Positions 17,508-26,067 of a stretch of DNA of 64,000 bases are shown in pieces (position 1 is the stretch's first letter; every line of letters starts with the position of its first letter). Origin of the DNA: Oricola indica (GTDB taxonomy: Bacteria > Pseudomonadota > Alphaproteobacteria > Rhizobiales > Rhizobiaceae); assembly GCF_019966595.1 (NCBI RefSeq), contig NZ_JAINFJ010000002.1, positions 455,330-519,329 on the forward strand, written 5' to 3'. Under the pieces are notes generated by a model. It searched no databases, was not told the DNA's origin, and saw only the letters and a program-made list of their open reading frames with translations. The translations under genes and the position numbers were made by a program.

Positions 17508-18374
17508 CTATCCCTTCACCGCGCCGGAGGTGAGACCGGAGACGAGGTGTTTCTGAACGATGAAAGTGAGTGTGAGCGCCGGGATGATCATCACCACGGC
17601 CAGCGCGCACATGCCGCGCCAGTCGATGGTGAATTCGGCGGTGTAGTCGAGCAGGCCGACCGGCAGCGTCTTGGAATTGGTCGACCGCGTCAGCTGCGAC
17701 GCCAGGGCGAATTCGTTCCACGAGATCAGGAAGGCGAAGATGCCGGCCGAGGCGATGCCCGGGCGCGCCAGCGGGAATTCGACCTGCCAGAAAGCCTGCC
17801 AGCGCGTGCAGCCGTCGATCTGGGCGGCCTCGGCGAGGTCGCGCGGGACCTGGCGGAAGAAGCCGTCGATCAGCCACACCGTGAACGGGACGTTGAGCGC
17901 CACATAGGCGAGAATCATGCCGAAATGGGTGTCGATGATGCCGAGCTTCGCATAGACGAAAAACAACGGCAGCGACAATGCGATGCCCGGCACAGTGCGC
18001 GTCAGCATGAAGCCGAGGAAGATCGCCGTCTTGCCCCGGAAGCGATAGCGCGCGAAGGCGTAACCGCCGGCCATGCCCACCGCGAGCGCGATGACGGTCG
18101 AGGTGACCGAGATGATCACCGAGTTGCGGAAATACTCCAGAACCGGGATTCCGCCCTGCCCGACGCCGGAAAACATCGCGACATAGGCGTCGAACGAAAT
18201 CTCGTTGGGAATCCAGACCGGCGGCTTGGCCATGATTTCCACGGTCGGGCGCAAAGACGACAGCACGATCCAGAAACCCGGCAGGCAGATGATCGCCATG
18301 GCCAGGAACAGCCCGATCAGATGACCGGCCTTCAGGAGACTGCGTTTGAGGCGATGTCCGGCGTTCTCGTCCAT
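17508..18374 (-). CDS. Sugar ABC transporter permease (MalG type)
   Basis: A 288-residue inner-membrane permease with about six transmembrane helices and the EAA loop EAAQIDGCTRWQAFWQVEFP near residue 190. The ATG at 18374 has a GGAG sequence about 8 bp upstream and is preferred to an in-frame GTG at 18383. It is separated from the ATPase gene by 2 bp and just overlaps the region of the preceding permease stop (18377). Confidence 0.9.
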   Translation of the reverse strand: MDENAGHRLKRSLLKAGHLIGLFLAMAIICLPGFWIVLSSLRPTVEIMAKPPVWIPNEISFDAYVAMFSGVGQGGIPVLEYFRNSVIISVTSTVIALAVGMAGGYAFARYRFRGKTAIFLGFMLTRTVPGIALSLPLFFVYAKLGIIDTHFGMILAYVALNVPFTVWLIDGFFRQVPRDLAEAAQIDGCTRWQAFWQVEFPLARPGIASAGIFAFLISWNEFALASQLTRSTNSKTLPVGLLDYTAEFTIDWRGMCALAVVMIIPALTLTFIVQKHLVSGLTSGAVKG

Positions 18375-18376
18375 GG

Positions 18377-19273
18377 TCACCACTCCGCGCCGACTTGCTG
18401 GCGGGCTTTTGCGAGCTGCCGGAAGAACAGCAGCGTGAACAGGATCGACAGAAGGATCGCGATGTAGCCCATTGCGTTGGCGAGGCCCATGCGGGCATCG
18501 GAGTAGGCGGTTCGCGCGATCAGCTTCCAGAGGATTTCCGTGCGGCCGGCGGGGCCGCCATCGGTCATGATCTTCACGATGTCATAGGCGCGCGCGATAT
18601 CGAGCGAGCGGATGGTCATCGCGATGAAGGCGAAGGGCATGACAAAGGGCCACGTCACATAGCGGAAGCTCTGCAAGGGCGTGCAGCCATCGACCTTGGC
18701 CGCCTCGAGCGGCTCGCGCGGCATCGCCATCAGGCCCGCGAGAATGAAGATCGCGAAGACCGCCGTCGAGGACCAGATTTCAGCGATCAGGATCGAGATG
18801 AAAGCCAGTTGCCCGTCGATGAGCCACGGGATCGCCCGATCGGTCAGGCCCAGCGACTGCAGGGCGTTGTTCACGAGACCGATATTGTCATTGAACATGA
18901 ACTTGAACTGGAAGCCGACGAGGATCGGCGAGAACATCATCGGAAACATCATGATGGTGCGCAGGATCCGCTGTCCGCGCGAGGCCTTTTCGACCAGCAG
19001 GGCCAGAAGAAGACCCAGCACCATTTCGAGGTTGAGCGCGAAGGTGAGCAGAAGGACGGTGCGCCCGAAGGCGATCCAGAAATCCTTGTCGGTCAGCAGG
19101 CGCTCATAGTTGCGGAAACCGATAAAGGTATAAATCGAATCCGGCCGCGTCAGCCGGAACGGCGTGAAGCTCGAATAGAGCGACAGCATAAGCGGCACCA
19201 CGACCACTGCCGCCAGCACGATGAAAGCCGGCAAAAGCAGGAGCACATGCGGCGCGGGCTTCCACCCTCTCAT
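18377..19273 (-). CDS. Sugar ABC transporter permease (MalF type)
   Basis: A 298-residue inner-membrane permease with six predicted helices and the EAA loop EAAKVDGCTPLQSFRYVTWP near residue 195. ATG at 19273 follows a GAGG SD sequence. It is the first permease after the binding-protein gene and is separated from it by a 112-bp gap containing a strong hairpin. Confidence 0.9.
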   Translation of the reverse strand: MRGWKPAPHVLLLLPAFIVLAAVVVVPLMLSLYSSFTPFRLTRPDSIYTFIGFRNYERLLTDKDFWIAFGRTVLLLTFALNLEMVLGLLLALLVEKASRGQRILRTIMMFPMMFSPILVGFQFKFMFNDNIGLVNNALQSLGLTDRAIPWLIDGQLAFISILIAEIWSSTAVFAIFILAGLMAMPREPLEAAKVDGCTPLQSFRYVTWPFVMPFAFIAMTIRSLDIARAYDIVKIMTDGGPAGRTEILWKLIARTAYSDARMGLANAMGYIAILLSILFTLLFFRQLAKARQQVGAEW

Positions 19274-19348
19274 TGTTTCCTCGTGTTCTTTTCGCGTGGA
19301 GTGCGGGCCGTCGCCAGTGTCTTTGGCCCGGCGGTCCGGTCAAGGGAA

Positions 19349-19373
19349 AAGGGCGCGACCGAGCCGCGCCCTT
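19349..19373 (-). terminator. Hairpin with U-tract between binding protein and permease genes
   Basis: A perfect 9-bp stem (AAGGGCGCG with 7-nt loop) is followed on the minus strand by TTTTCCC. It lies between the binding-protein stop and the MalF-type start. Such partial terminators or mRNA-stabilising stems often keep binding protein expression above that of the permeases. Confidence 0.65.
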
Positions 19374-19385
19374 TCGGGAGGAAGC

Positions 19386-20702
19386 TTAAAGCTCTCCGGC
19401 GTCCTCGAGGATTTCCTGGGCCTCTTCAGCCGCGTCGTCGAGCGCCTGCTGCGTGGTCTTGTCGCCGAGGATCGCGGCCTGAAGCTGCGGATAGACGGCG
19501 TTGGAAATCTCGATCCAGGACGGCGACTGGGGAACCGGATAGGCACCCTTGGCGGCTTCCTGGAAGGCCTGCAGCACTTCCTTGCGATACGGATCGTCCG
19601 CGGCCTCGGCAATCACCCAGTCCCAGACGGCATCCCGCGTCGGCAGCGGACCGGCTGCGGCTTCGAGCTTCTGGCTGTCCTCATTGGTGAGGAACCAGAT
19701 GAGCGACGCGGCCGCTTCCTTGTTCTCGCAGCTCTCGGTGACCGAAAAGCCGTGATGGCCCGACCAGCCGGTGCGTGCGCCCGAGGACCCCTTGGGCGGC
19801 GCCACGACGCCGACATTGCCGGCAACCTTGGATGCGCCCGGATCGTTGAAGAAGCCTGCCCAGCCCGGCCAGTCCAGGTTGATCGCCACGGTGCCGGAGG
19901 CAAAGCCCTGGCCGAGATCGTCCCAGAGATAGTTGGTCGTGCCGGCGGGAACCGCCTTGGCCGAGTAGAGATCGACGAACCAGTTCAGAGCGCGGACGCC
20001 GGCTTCGGAGTTGAAGGCCGGACGGCCGTCGGCGTCGAGATATTCGCCGCCCTCAGCGCGCAGCATCTCGTAGAAGCGGCCATTGATGGCCTCTTCCTTG
20101 CCGGCATATTGCGTGCCGTAGAAGTCCGGCGGATTGGCGAAGAACTTGGCCTGGTCGGTCACCTGCTCCCAGGTGTCCGGCGGCGCAAGATCGTAGCCGT
20201 ACTGCTCCTTGAACGCGGCCTTGTTGTCCTCGTTCTCGTAGATGTCCTTCTGGTAGTACAGCGCCGAGACGTCGAACTGCGCGCGCGGCAGCATCACCAG
20301 CTTGCCGTCGAGCGTCGAGGCGGCGATGTTGGCATCGACATAGGCGTCGATTTCTTCAGCCGGAAGCAGCGCGTTCAGGTCGGTATAGATGCCCGGATAT
20401 TGCGGCGCGAAGGATGAGTGGTTGGAGCCGACGCACCAGTTCACGGCGCCGACGGCGATATCCGACTTGATCTCCTTGTCGAGATCGAAGTGGTTCTTCT
20501 TGGAGATGACGTTGACCTTTGCGCCGGTCGCGGCTTCCCAATCCGCGATACGCGAATAGAGGTTTTCATATTGCTGACCGCCGATCAGCTTGGCATCGAT
20601 GGTGACGCCTTCGAATTTGCCTGGCAAGTCCTGCGCGAGCGCAGCCCCGCCGGCAACAAATGCGAGGACACCGGCGGATACGCCGGCCAATAGCTTGTTC
20701 AT
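19386..20702 (-). CDS. Sugar ABC transporter substrate-binding protein (family 1)
   Basis: A 438-residue periplasmic binding protein. A lysine-plus-hydrophobic signal peptide ends at an Ala-Leu-Ala-Gln site near residue 24. The mature part shows the family-1 lobes, with conserved WEQVTDQAKF and FASGTVAINLDWPGWAG regions. The ATG at 20702 is chosen because a GGGAGGAGG SD lies 4-5 bp upstream and because it produces the signal peptide start; upstream in-frame starts lack this. It is the first gene of the leftward fucose-type operon, opposite the IclR gene. Confidence 0.9.
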   Translation of the reverse strand: MNKLLAGVSAGVLAFVAGGAALAQDLPGKFEGVTIDAKLIGGQQYENLYSRIADWEAATGAKVNVISKKNHFDLDKEIKSDIAVGAVNWCVGSNHSSFAPQYPGIYTDLNALLPAEEIDAYVDANIAASTLDGKLVMLPRAQFDVSALYYQKDIYENEDNKAAFKEQYGYDLAPPDTWEQVTDQAKFFANPPDFYGTQYAGKEEAINGRFYEMLRAEGGEYLDADGRPAFNSEAGVRALNWFVDLYSAKAVPAGTTNYLWDDLGQGFASGTVAINLDWPGWAGFFNDPGASKVAGNVGVVAPPKGSSGARTGWSGHHGFSVTESCENKEAAASLIWFLTNEDSQKLEAAAGPLPTRDAVWDWVIAEAADDPYRKEVLQAFQEAAKGAYPVPQSPSWIEISNAVYPQLQAAILGDKTTQQALDDAAEEAQEILEDAGEL

Positions 20703-20869
20703 GAGCCTCCTCCCGAGACGTTTGATCATGATGGGCGATCCGCCCAAACCCTCACTGATGAGTGGTTCATTCATATACAAACACCTTCTTCACTGGCGGT
20801 CAAGGTATTCCTTGATTGTTATTTGGATTTTGTATGCGTATATGAATGACAGCATTCACGGAGAAAAGC
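20703..20869. promoter_or_regulatory. Divergent promoter region with a 12-bp perfect inverted repeat
   Basis: This 167-bp spacer separates the leftward transporter operon from the rightward IclR gene. The arms TCATTCATATAC (20767-20778) and GTATATGAATGA (20838-20849) are perfect inverted copies 59 bp apart. They are well placed as paired operators for the adjacent IclR-type regulator controlling both directions. Binding is inferred. Confidence 0.6.
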
Positions 20870-21652
20870 ATGGAACAGGAAGACGACCGCTACAGGGCAC
20901 CCGCCCTCGACAAGGGTCTCGATATCCTGGAATTGCTTGCCGATATCGACGGCGGCCTCACCCAGGCCGAGATCGCCAAGCGGCTCGGCCGCAGCCCCAA
21001 CGAATTCTACCGCATGCTCGATCGTCTCGTGCGCCGCGGCTACGTCACCCGTATCGACGGCGACCGCTACTCGCTGACGCTAAAGCTGTTCGGCCTGGCG
21101 CAGTCGCATGCACCGGTGCGCCGGCTGGTCTCCTTCGCGACGCCTTTCATGCGCGAACTGGCCGAAGAAACCCGGCAGGCAAACCAGCTCGCCGTCTTCG
21201 ACCGCGGTTCGGTGGTCGTCGTCGCCCAGCTCGAAGCCCCCGGCTATTGGGGCATTTCGATCCGCGTCGGCTCCCATATCAGCCTCTACGACACCGGCTC
21301 CGGTCACGTTCTGCTGGCCTTCCGATCGCAGGAAGAGCGGCTGATGATGATCAACGAGTATTCGCGCAGCACCGAGCATCCGACGATGGCGAAGGAGTTC
21401 TTCGACCGGCTCGACCAGATTCGCGAGCGCGGTTACGAGATGATGCCGAGCGCGCAGACGGCCGGCGTCTACAACCTCTCGGCCCCCATTCTCGGACCGG
21501 ACGGACGCGCCATCGCATCGCTGACGATCCCCTATATCACGCTGGTCAACGTGCCCCAGGCGCCCGACATCACCGAGACGCTGGAGATACTCACCAAGAC
21601 GACACGGCAGCTCTCCGAACTGGCCGGGGCGGGCACAAAACAGACCGCATAA
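20870..21652 (+). CDS. IclR-family transcriptional regulator
   Basis: A 260-residue regulator with an N-terminal winged helix (residues 12-70; LTQAEIAKRLGRSPNEFYRM) and an IclR effector domain (about 85-250). The ATG at 20870 has GGAG upstream and gives the usual length; an ATG at 20846 is possible. It is divergent from the sugar transporter operon and precedes the lactonase gene, so it probably represses both in the absence of the sugar or sugar acid. Confidence 0.88.
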   Translation: MEQEDDRYRAPALDKGLDILELLADIDGGLTQAEIAKRLGRSPNEFYRMLDRLVRRGYVTRIDGDRYSLTLKLFGLAQSHAPVRRLVSFATPFMRELAEETRQANQLAVFDRGSVVVVAQLEAPGYWGISIRVGSHISLYDTGSGHVLLAFRSQEERLMMINEYSRSTEHPTMAKEFFDRLDQIRERGYEMMPSAQTAGVYNLSAPILGPDGRAIASLTIPYITLVNVPQAPDITETLEILTKTTRQLSELAGAGTKQTA

Positions 21653-21688
21653 ATTCTTATTTGAATAATCTATTCTCCTGTGGGAGCA
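21651..21688 (+). repeat. Copy 1 of a 38-bp repeat with palindromic core, upstream of the lactonase
   Basis: The segment begins at the last two bases of the IclR stop codon and contains the perfect palindrome GAATAATCTATTC (21663-21675). It matches 25544-25581 at 32 of 38 positions. It lies about 35 bp before the SD of the lactonase gene. Interpreted as an operator/promoter element. Confidence 0.7.
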
Positions 21689-21721
21689 TATTGGCGACAC
21701 GGCTCGCGAGGAGGAAGCACC

Positions 21722-22558
21722 ATGATCGTCGACACCCATCTGCACGTCATCGACCAGACAGCCCTCGACTATCCGTGGCTTGCCGGGGTGGAGCCGCTTA
21801 ACCGGAACTGGACCTATGACGACTATAAGCTCGAGGCGCGGCGGGCCGGTATCGACGCGACATTCCACATGGAAGTCGATGTCGCGCCCGAGAGGATCGA
21901 GGACGAGACGGCCTATATCGGCACGCTCGCCGACCGCCCGAACAGCCTGATCGTTGCAGCCATCGCCTCCTGCCGTCCGGAAGACGAGGGCTTTGCGGCC
22001 TATCTGGAACGCCAGCAGGCCAATCCGCTGGTCAAGGGCTTCCGCCGCGTGCTGCACGTCATGCAAGACGACCTGTCGGAGGGCGCCCGGTTTCGAGAGA
22101 ACATCAAGCTGCTTGCCGGCACCGGACTGACCTTTGATCTCTGCGTCCTGCCCCGCCAACTGGACAAGGCCATCGCGCTTGCCGATCTCGCGCCGGACGT
22201 CACCTTCATCCTCGATCATTGCGGCGTGCCGGACATCGCGGGCGACGCGCGCCAGCCTTGGCAGGACGGGATCGCCGAGCTCGCGAAACGGCCGAATGTG
22301 GTCGCCAAGATTTCCGGCGTCGTCGCTTATGCGGACGCCGAGACCTGGATCGCGGACACGCTGCGCCCCTGGGTCGAACATACGATCAAAAGCTTCGGCT
22401 GGGACCGCGTGGTCTGGGGCAGCGACTGGCCGGTCTGTACACTCGGCGGCGGCCTGATGGCATGGGTCGCGGCAACCCATGCGCTGCTTGAAGGCGCAAG
22501 CGAAGACGAGCGCCGCAAACTGCTCTCGGAAAACGCCCGGCGGATCTGGAGCCTTTAG
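21722..22558 (+). CDS. Amidohydrolase (COG3618), probable L-fucono-lactonase
   Basis: A 278-residue TIM-barrel amidohydrolase-2 family protein. Metal-binding HLH is at residues 6-8, a strand-5/6 histidine is in FILDHCGVP, and the catalytic-type aspartate is in VWGSDWPV. The COG3618 group includes L-fuconolactone and L-rhamnonolactone hydrolases, and the gene supplies the step between sugar dehydrogenase and fuconate dehydratase that is missing from the leftward operon. ATG at 21722 follows GAGGAGG. Confidence 0.82.
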   Translation: MIVDTHLHVIDQTALDYPWLAGVEPLNRNWTYDDYKLEARRAGIDATFHMEVDVAPERIEDETAYIGTLADRPNSLIVAAIASCRPEDEGFAAYLERQQANPLVKGFRRVLHVMQDDLSEGARFRENIKLLAGTGLTFDLCVLPRQLDKAIALADLAPDVTFILDHCGVPDIAGDARQPWQDGIAELAKRPNVVAKISGVVAYADAETWIADTLRPWVEHTIKSFGWDRVVWGSDWPVCTLGGGLMAWVAATHALLEGASEDERRKLLSENARRIWSL

Positions 22559-22664
22559 CGAGCGCCCGGTGCATTTCAGATTACAATAGACTCAAAATGC
22601 GCCGCCTCTCGTCTTTGGCTCGAATGCGCATTCCGATGCTGATGTTTAAATCAGAAGCTGAATT

Positions 22665-23780
22665 TCACGCGCCGAAGCTCCTCGCGAACATCGCATTGAT
22701 GTCGGCGATGACCGACGCGCCTGCTTCGCCAGCGAGAAGTCCCTCGTTCAAACGCTCCGACGCCGCTGTCTGGAATGCCATGTAGCCCTTGTGGCGCGGC
22801 CGTATCCAGGCATTATCCAGCGTGCGGCGTGTGTTGCGATAGAAATCACTGGTCGCCGCATTGACCGTCTCGTCGTCCCATCCGTCCGCATGGCCCGGCT
22901 GTCCGCCGGCGGCAGCAAACGGTCCGCGCTGCACCTCGCCGCTCGCGATCCAATAGGCGAATTCGGCGGCCTCGGGAATGCGGTCCGAGAATGCCGATAC
23001 CGCGATGCCCGTGCCGCCGAGAGCCGAGCCAACCGGCCCGGCCCCGCCCGCATCCGGAATATCTGCGAAGGCGAGCCGGTTCGGCCGGAAGCCCGCTATT
23101 CCGTAATTGACATAGCCGTAGATGAACGGAACGCAGGCGATCCCGCTATCCGCCTCGCAGACCCGCTCGAAGATCGCGATCGGGTCCATGGCGTAACATG
23201 CATCCGGCACATGGCGCATCAGGCCGGCGATTGTCTCGTAGACCCGCCCCCCGTCATCCGGTGCGATCAGGTCGCCCGGGCCTTCGGTCGCGCAGGGCAT
23301 GCCGAGATTGGCCGCAAGCGTATAGAACGTCATCAGCGAATGCGGCGGCCGCATCGGGATCATCACCCTGCCTTTGGCGGCAAGGTCCATCACTTCGTCG
23401 AAGCGAGTGGGCGCCGCCCCGATCAGGTACGGACGCCAGGCCTGCACCTGCGCCGCGGCATCGATGGGAAAGGCCCATTGATGACCCTCCCATTCATAGC
23501 TTTCATAGGAGCCCCCGACGCTTCCTGCCGCAAGCCTCTCCCGCGCCTCGCCCGTGCCGTGCCGATCAAGCGGGACCAGGCAGTTCTGCGCGGTGATCTC
23601 GCCGACATGAGGATGGTCGATAACGATCAGGTCGTAGGATCGCGCCAGATCCTCGACCGGGTAGGATTCGAAGTCCTGCAACGAGCGCTTGTCCCAGTCG
23701 ATGTGAACACCGGTCTTCTCCGCCCAAAGGTGCGAGCAGGCGATCATCGGATCGTAGCCGCGCGGATGGCTCCACGTCAT
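22665..23780 (-). CDS. ABC-type solute-binding-fold protein lacking a signal peptide
   Basis: A 371-residue protein of the extracellular solute-binding protein family 1 pattern (LIVIDHPHVGEI near 50; QWAFPIDAAAQVQAWRP near 105; AVSAFSDRIPEAAEFAYWI near 285). It begins MTWSHPRGYDPM and has no signal peptide or lipobox. A TTG at 23804, overlapping the CoA-transferase stop, would add eight residues but still no signal. It is translationally coupled to a CaiB-type transferase and a MaoC protein. It may be a cytoplasmic ligand-binding protein; function unknown. Confidence 0.7.
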   Translation of the reverse strand: MTWSHPRGYDPMIACSHLWAEKTGVHIDWDKRSLQDFESYPVEDLARSYDLIVIDHPHVGEITAQNCLVPLDRHGTGEARERLAAGSVGGSYESYEWEGHQWAFPIDAAAQVQAWRPYLIGAAPTRFDEVMDLAAKGRVMIPMRPPHSLMTFYTLAANLGMPCATEGPGDLIAPDDGGRVYETIAGLMRHVPDACYAMDPIAIFERVCEADSGIACVPFIYGYVNYGIAGFRPNRLAFADIPDAGGAGPVGSALGGTGIAVSAFSDRIPEAAEFAYWIASGEVQRGPFAAAGGQPGHADGWDDETVNAATSDFYRNTRRTLDNAWIRPRHKGYMAFQTAASERLNEGLLAGEAGASVIADINAMFARSFGA

Positions 23781-23800
23781 GCCTTTCAGGCGGATGGCGC

Positions 23801-24957
23801 TCAAAGACCGAACTCCTCGACGATCGCCGCCGTATGCTCGCCGACGCGCGGCGCGGCGCGGCCGACGACCGGCCGTTCGCCATTGACCCGGATCGGCGAG
23901 CGCGTCGTCATGATCGAAACATTGTCCTCGCGTTCGACCGTCTGGAGGAGGTCGAGAACGTTGAAGCCGTCGCTTTCCATCAGATCGTCCCAGTCGAGCA
24001 CCGGCGAACACCAGATATCGGCGGGTTCGAAGATCTGCATCCACGCGTCCACCGTCTTCGTCGCAATCGCGCCGGCGATGAGCTTCTTGATGTCGTCTCG
24101 CGCGGTGAACCAGCTGGCCGGATCGGCGCAATAGGGATCGAGCGATTCCAGCCCCATCAGGTCGCGCAGCCGCGAGATCGGCGTCATCGCGATGGCGATG
24201 AAACCGTCCTTCGCCTCGTAGACGCCATAGGGCGCGGAGAGATAGGCATGCGCGCTGCGAAAGCCGGACCGTTTCGGCATGCGCCGCCCGTCATTGAGAT
24301 AGGTTGTCAGAACCTCGAACTGGAAATCGACCAGGGCCTCCAGCAGGCTCGTCTGGACATGGCTGCCCTCGCCCGTCATGCCGCGCTTGACGAGGCCGGC
24401 GAGCAGCCCCTGCGCCAGCGCTGCCCCGGCGAACATGTCGCCGACCGCAAGGCCCATCGGCACCGGGCCGTCGCCATCGTCCCCGCTCAGCCACATGACC
24501 CCGGACCGCGCCTGGGCCAGCAGGTCCTGTCCCGGCCGCTTGACCCACGGCCCCTCCTCGCCATAGCCGCTGATCGAGCCATAGACGAGGCGCGGATTGA
24601 TCGCGCGGACGGTTTCATAGTCGAGCCCGATACGCTCGATGACGCCTGGCCGGAAGTTCTGGACAAGCACATCCGCCCTGGCGATCAGGCTCTTGAGGCG
24701 GGTGAGGTCGTCGGGATTCTTCAGGTCGACTGCAAGGCTTTCCTTGCCGCGATTGATGGCGTGGAAAATCGTCGAATCCCCGCCGATCTCCGTGTCGCTG
24801 AGATAGAGCGTGCGGGAAAGGTCGCCCGCGCCCGGGCGCTCGATCTTGATGACTCGCGCGCCGAGATCCTGCAGGCGCAATGTCGCATAGGGGCCCGACA
24901 GGAACTGGCTCATGTCGAGCACGACGAGCCCGGCAAGCGGCAAATCGGAACTGGTTG

Positions 24958-24961
<4 letters not shown>
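23801..24961 (-). CDS. Family III CoA-transferase (CaiB/BaiF)
   Basis: A 386-residue CoA-transferase. The start [20 protein letters not shown] with [13 protein letters not shown] near residue 35-50 and [19 protein letters not shown] near 100 are family hallmarks; the catalytic Asp is expected in [11 protein letters not shown] near residue 165. It moves CoA between an acyl-CoA donor and a carboxylic acid substrate. It overlaps the MaoC gene by ATGA and is followed by the solute-binding-fold gene, so the three form one operon. Confidence 0.9.
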
Positions 24962-25533
<572 letters not shown>

Positions 25534-25543
25534 GATTCCTCCC

Positions 25544-25581
25544 AAATTCTTATGTAAATAATATATTCACATATGGGAGCA
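25544..25581 (+). repeat. Copy 2 of the 38-bp repeat, upstream of the MaoC operon
   Basis: This copy matches 21651-21688 at 32 of 38 positions. Its centre is an imperfect 23-bp palindrome at 25551-25573 (TATGTAAATA, 3-bp centre, TATTCACATA). The adjacent gene runs leftward, whereas copy 1 precedes a rightward gene, so the conserved outer parts are in opposite orientation relative to their genes. Confidence 0.7.
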
Positions 25582-26067
25582 CGGTGCAAGCGTCGAATCC
25601 GGACCGGCTGAGCAGCACCGACTTCAGGTCGAGAGCGGCATCCATCAGGCTTTTGTGTAATCCCGCGCCGGCGCTTCGAAGACGTCTCGGGTCGCGCCCT
25701 CTTCCGCAATATCGGGGTCCTTCATCGCGATGAGATAGCCGGACAGCGCGCCCATAGGTCTCGGCATTCGCACGACCCGGGCGTTGAGAATCAATTGCGG
25801 GAAGGCGTCAAACACACCTTACCGAGCGAATTCGGGAGCGATCTGGCGGAAGGACTTCCGCGAACAGTATCGATGCAACACGACGATACGGCGCAAAACT
25901 GCCAAAAAATTGGGCAACCGCAGCAGATCGAGAGTCTTTTTGCGGCGGTCTGTACGCACAATGGATAATTGCGGCGGTTGCGGACGATCCGTTACTTACG
26001 ACGCTCCGGCCGGGTTTTCCCGGAAGTTCTTTATCCGGAAACAAGTTCACTCTTTGGGAGGAGCCCT
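25582..26067. promoter_or_regulatory. Intergenic region before the amino-acid-type ABC transporter
   Basis: Apart from the ATPase-like remnant at 25645-25800, no gene is recognised. The right part, ending in GGAGGAG before 26068, must carry the promoter and SD for the binding-protein gene. No clear -35/-10 pair or terminator was identified. Confidence 0.4.
25645..25800 (-). pseudogene. Possible remnant of an ABC-transporter ATPase C-terminus
   Basis: In the minus frame ending at TCA 25645, the last 35 codons read YLIAMKDPDIAEEGATRD and on to VFEAPARDYTKA. This resembles the C-terminal end of peptide-type ABC ATPases (rim of the form IVEEGPTREVFEAP-HPYTRA). No Walker motifs or longer frame are left, and there is no good start. 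I read it as a decayed fragment, with the alternative of a chance resemblance. Confidence 0.35.

Noticed and set aside
18395-19690. Plus-strand frame of about 431 codons opposite the MalF permease
   Set aside because: Highly charged antisense translation of a membrane protein gene.
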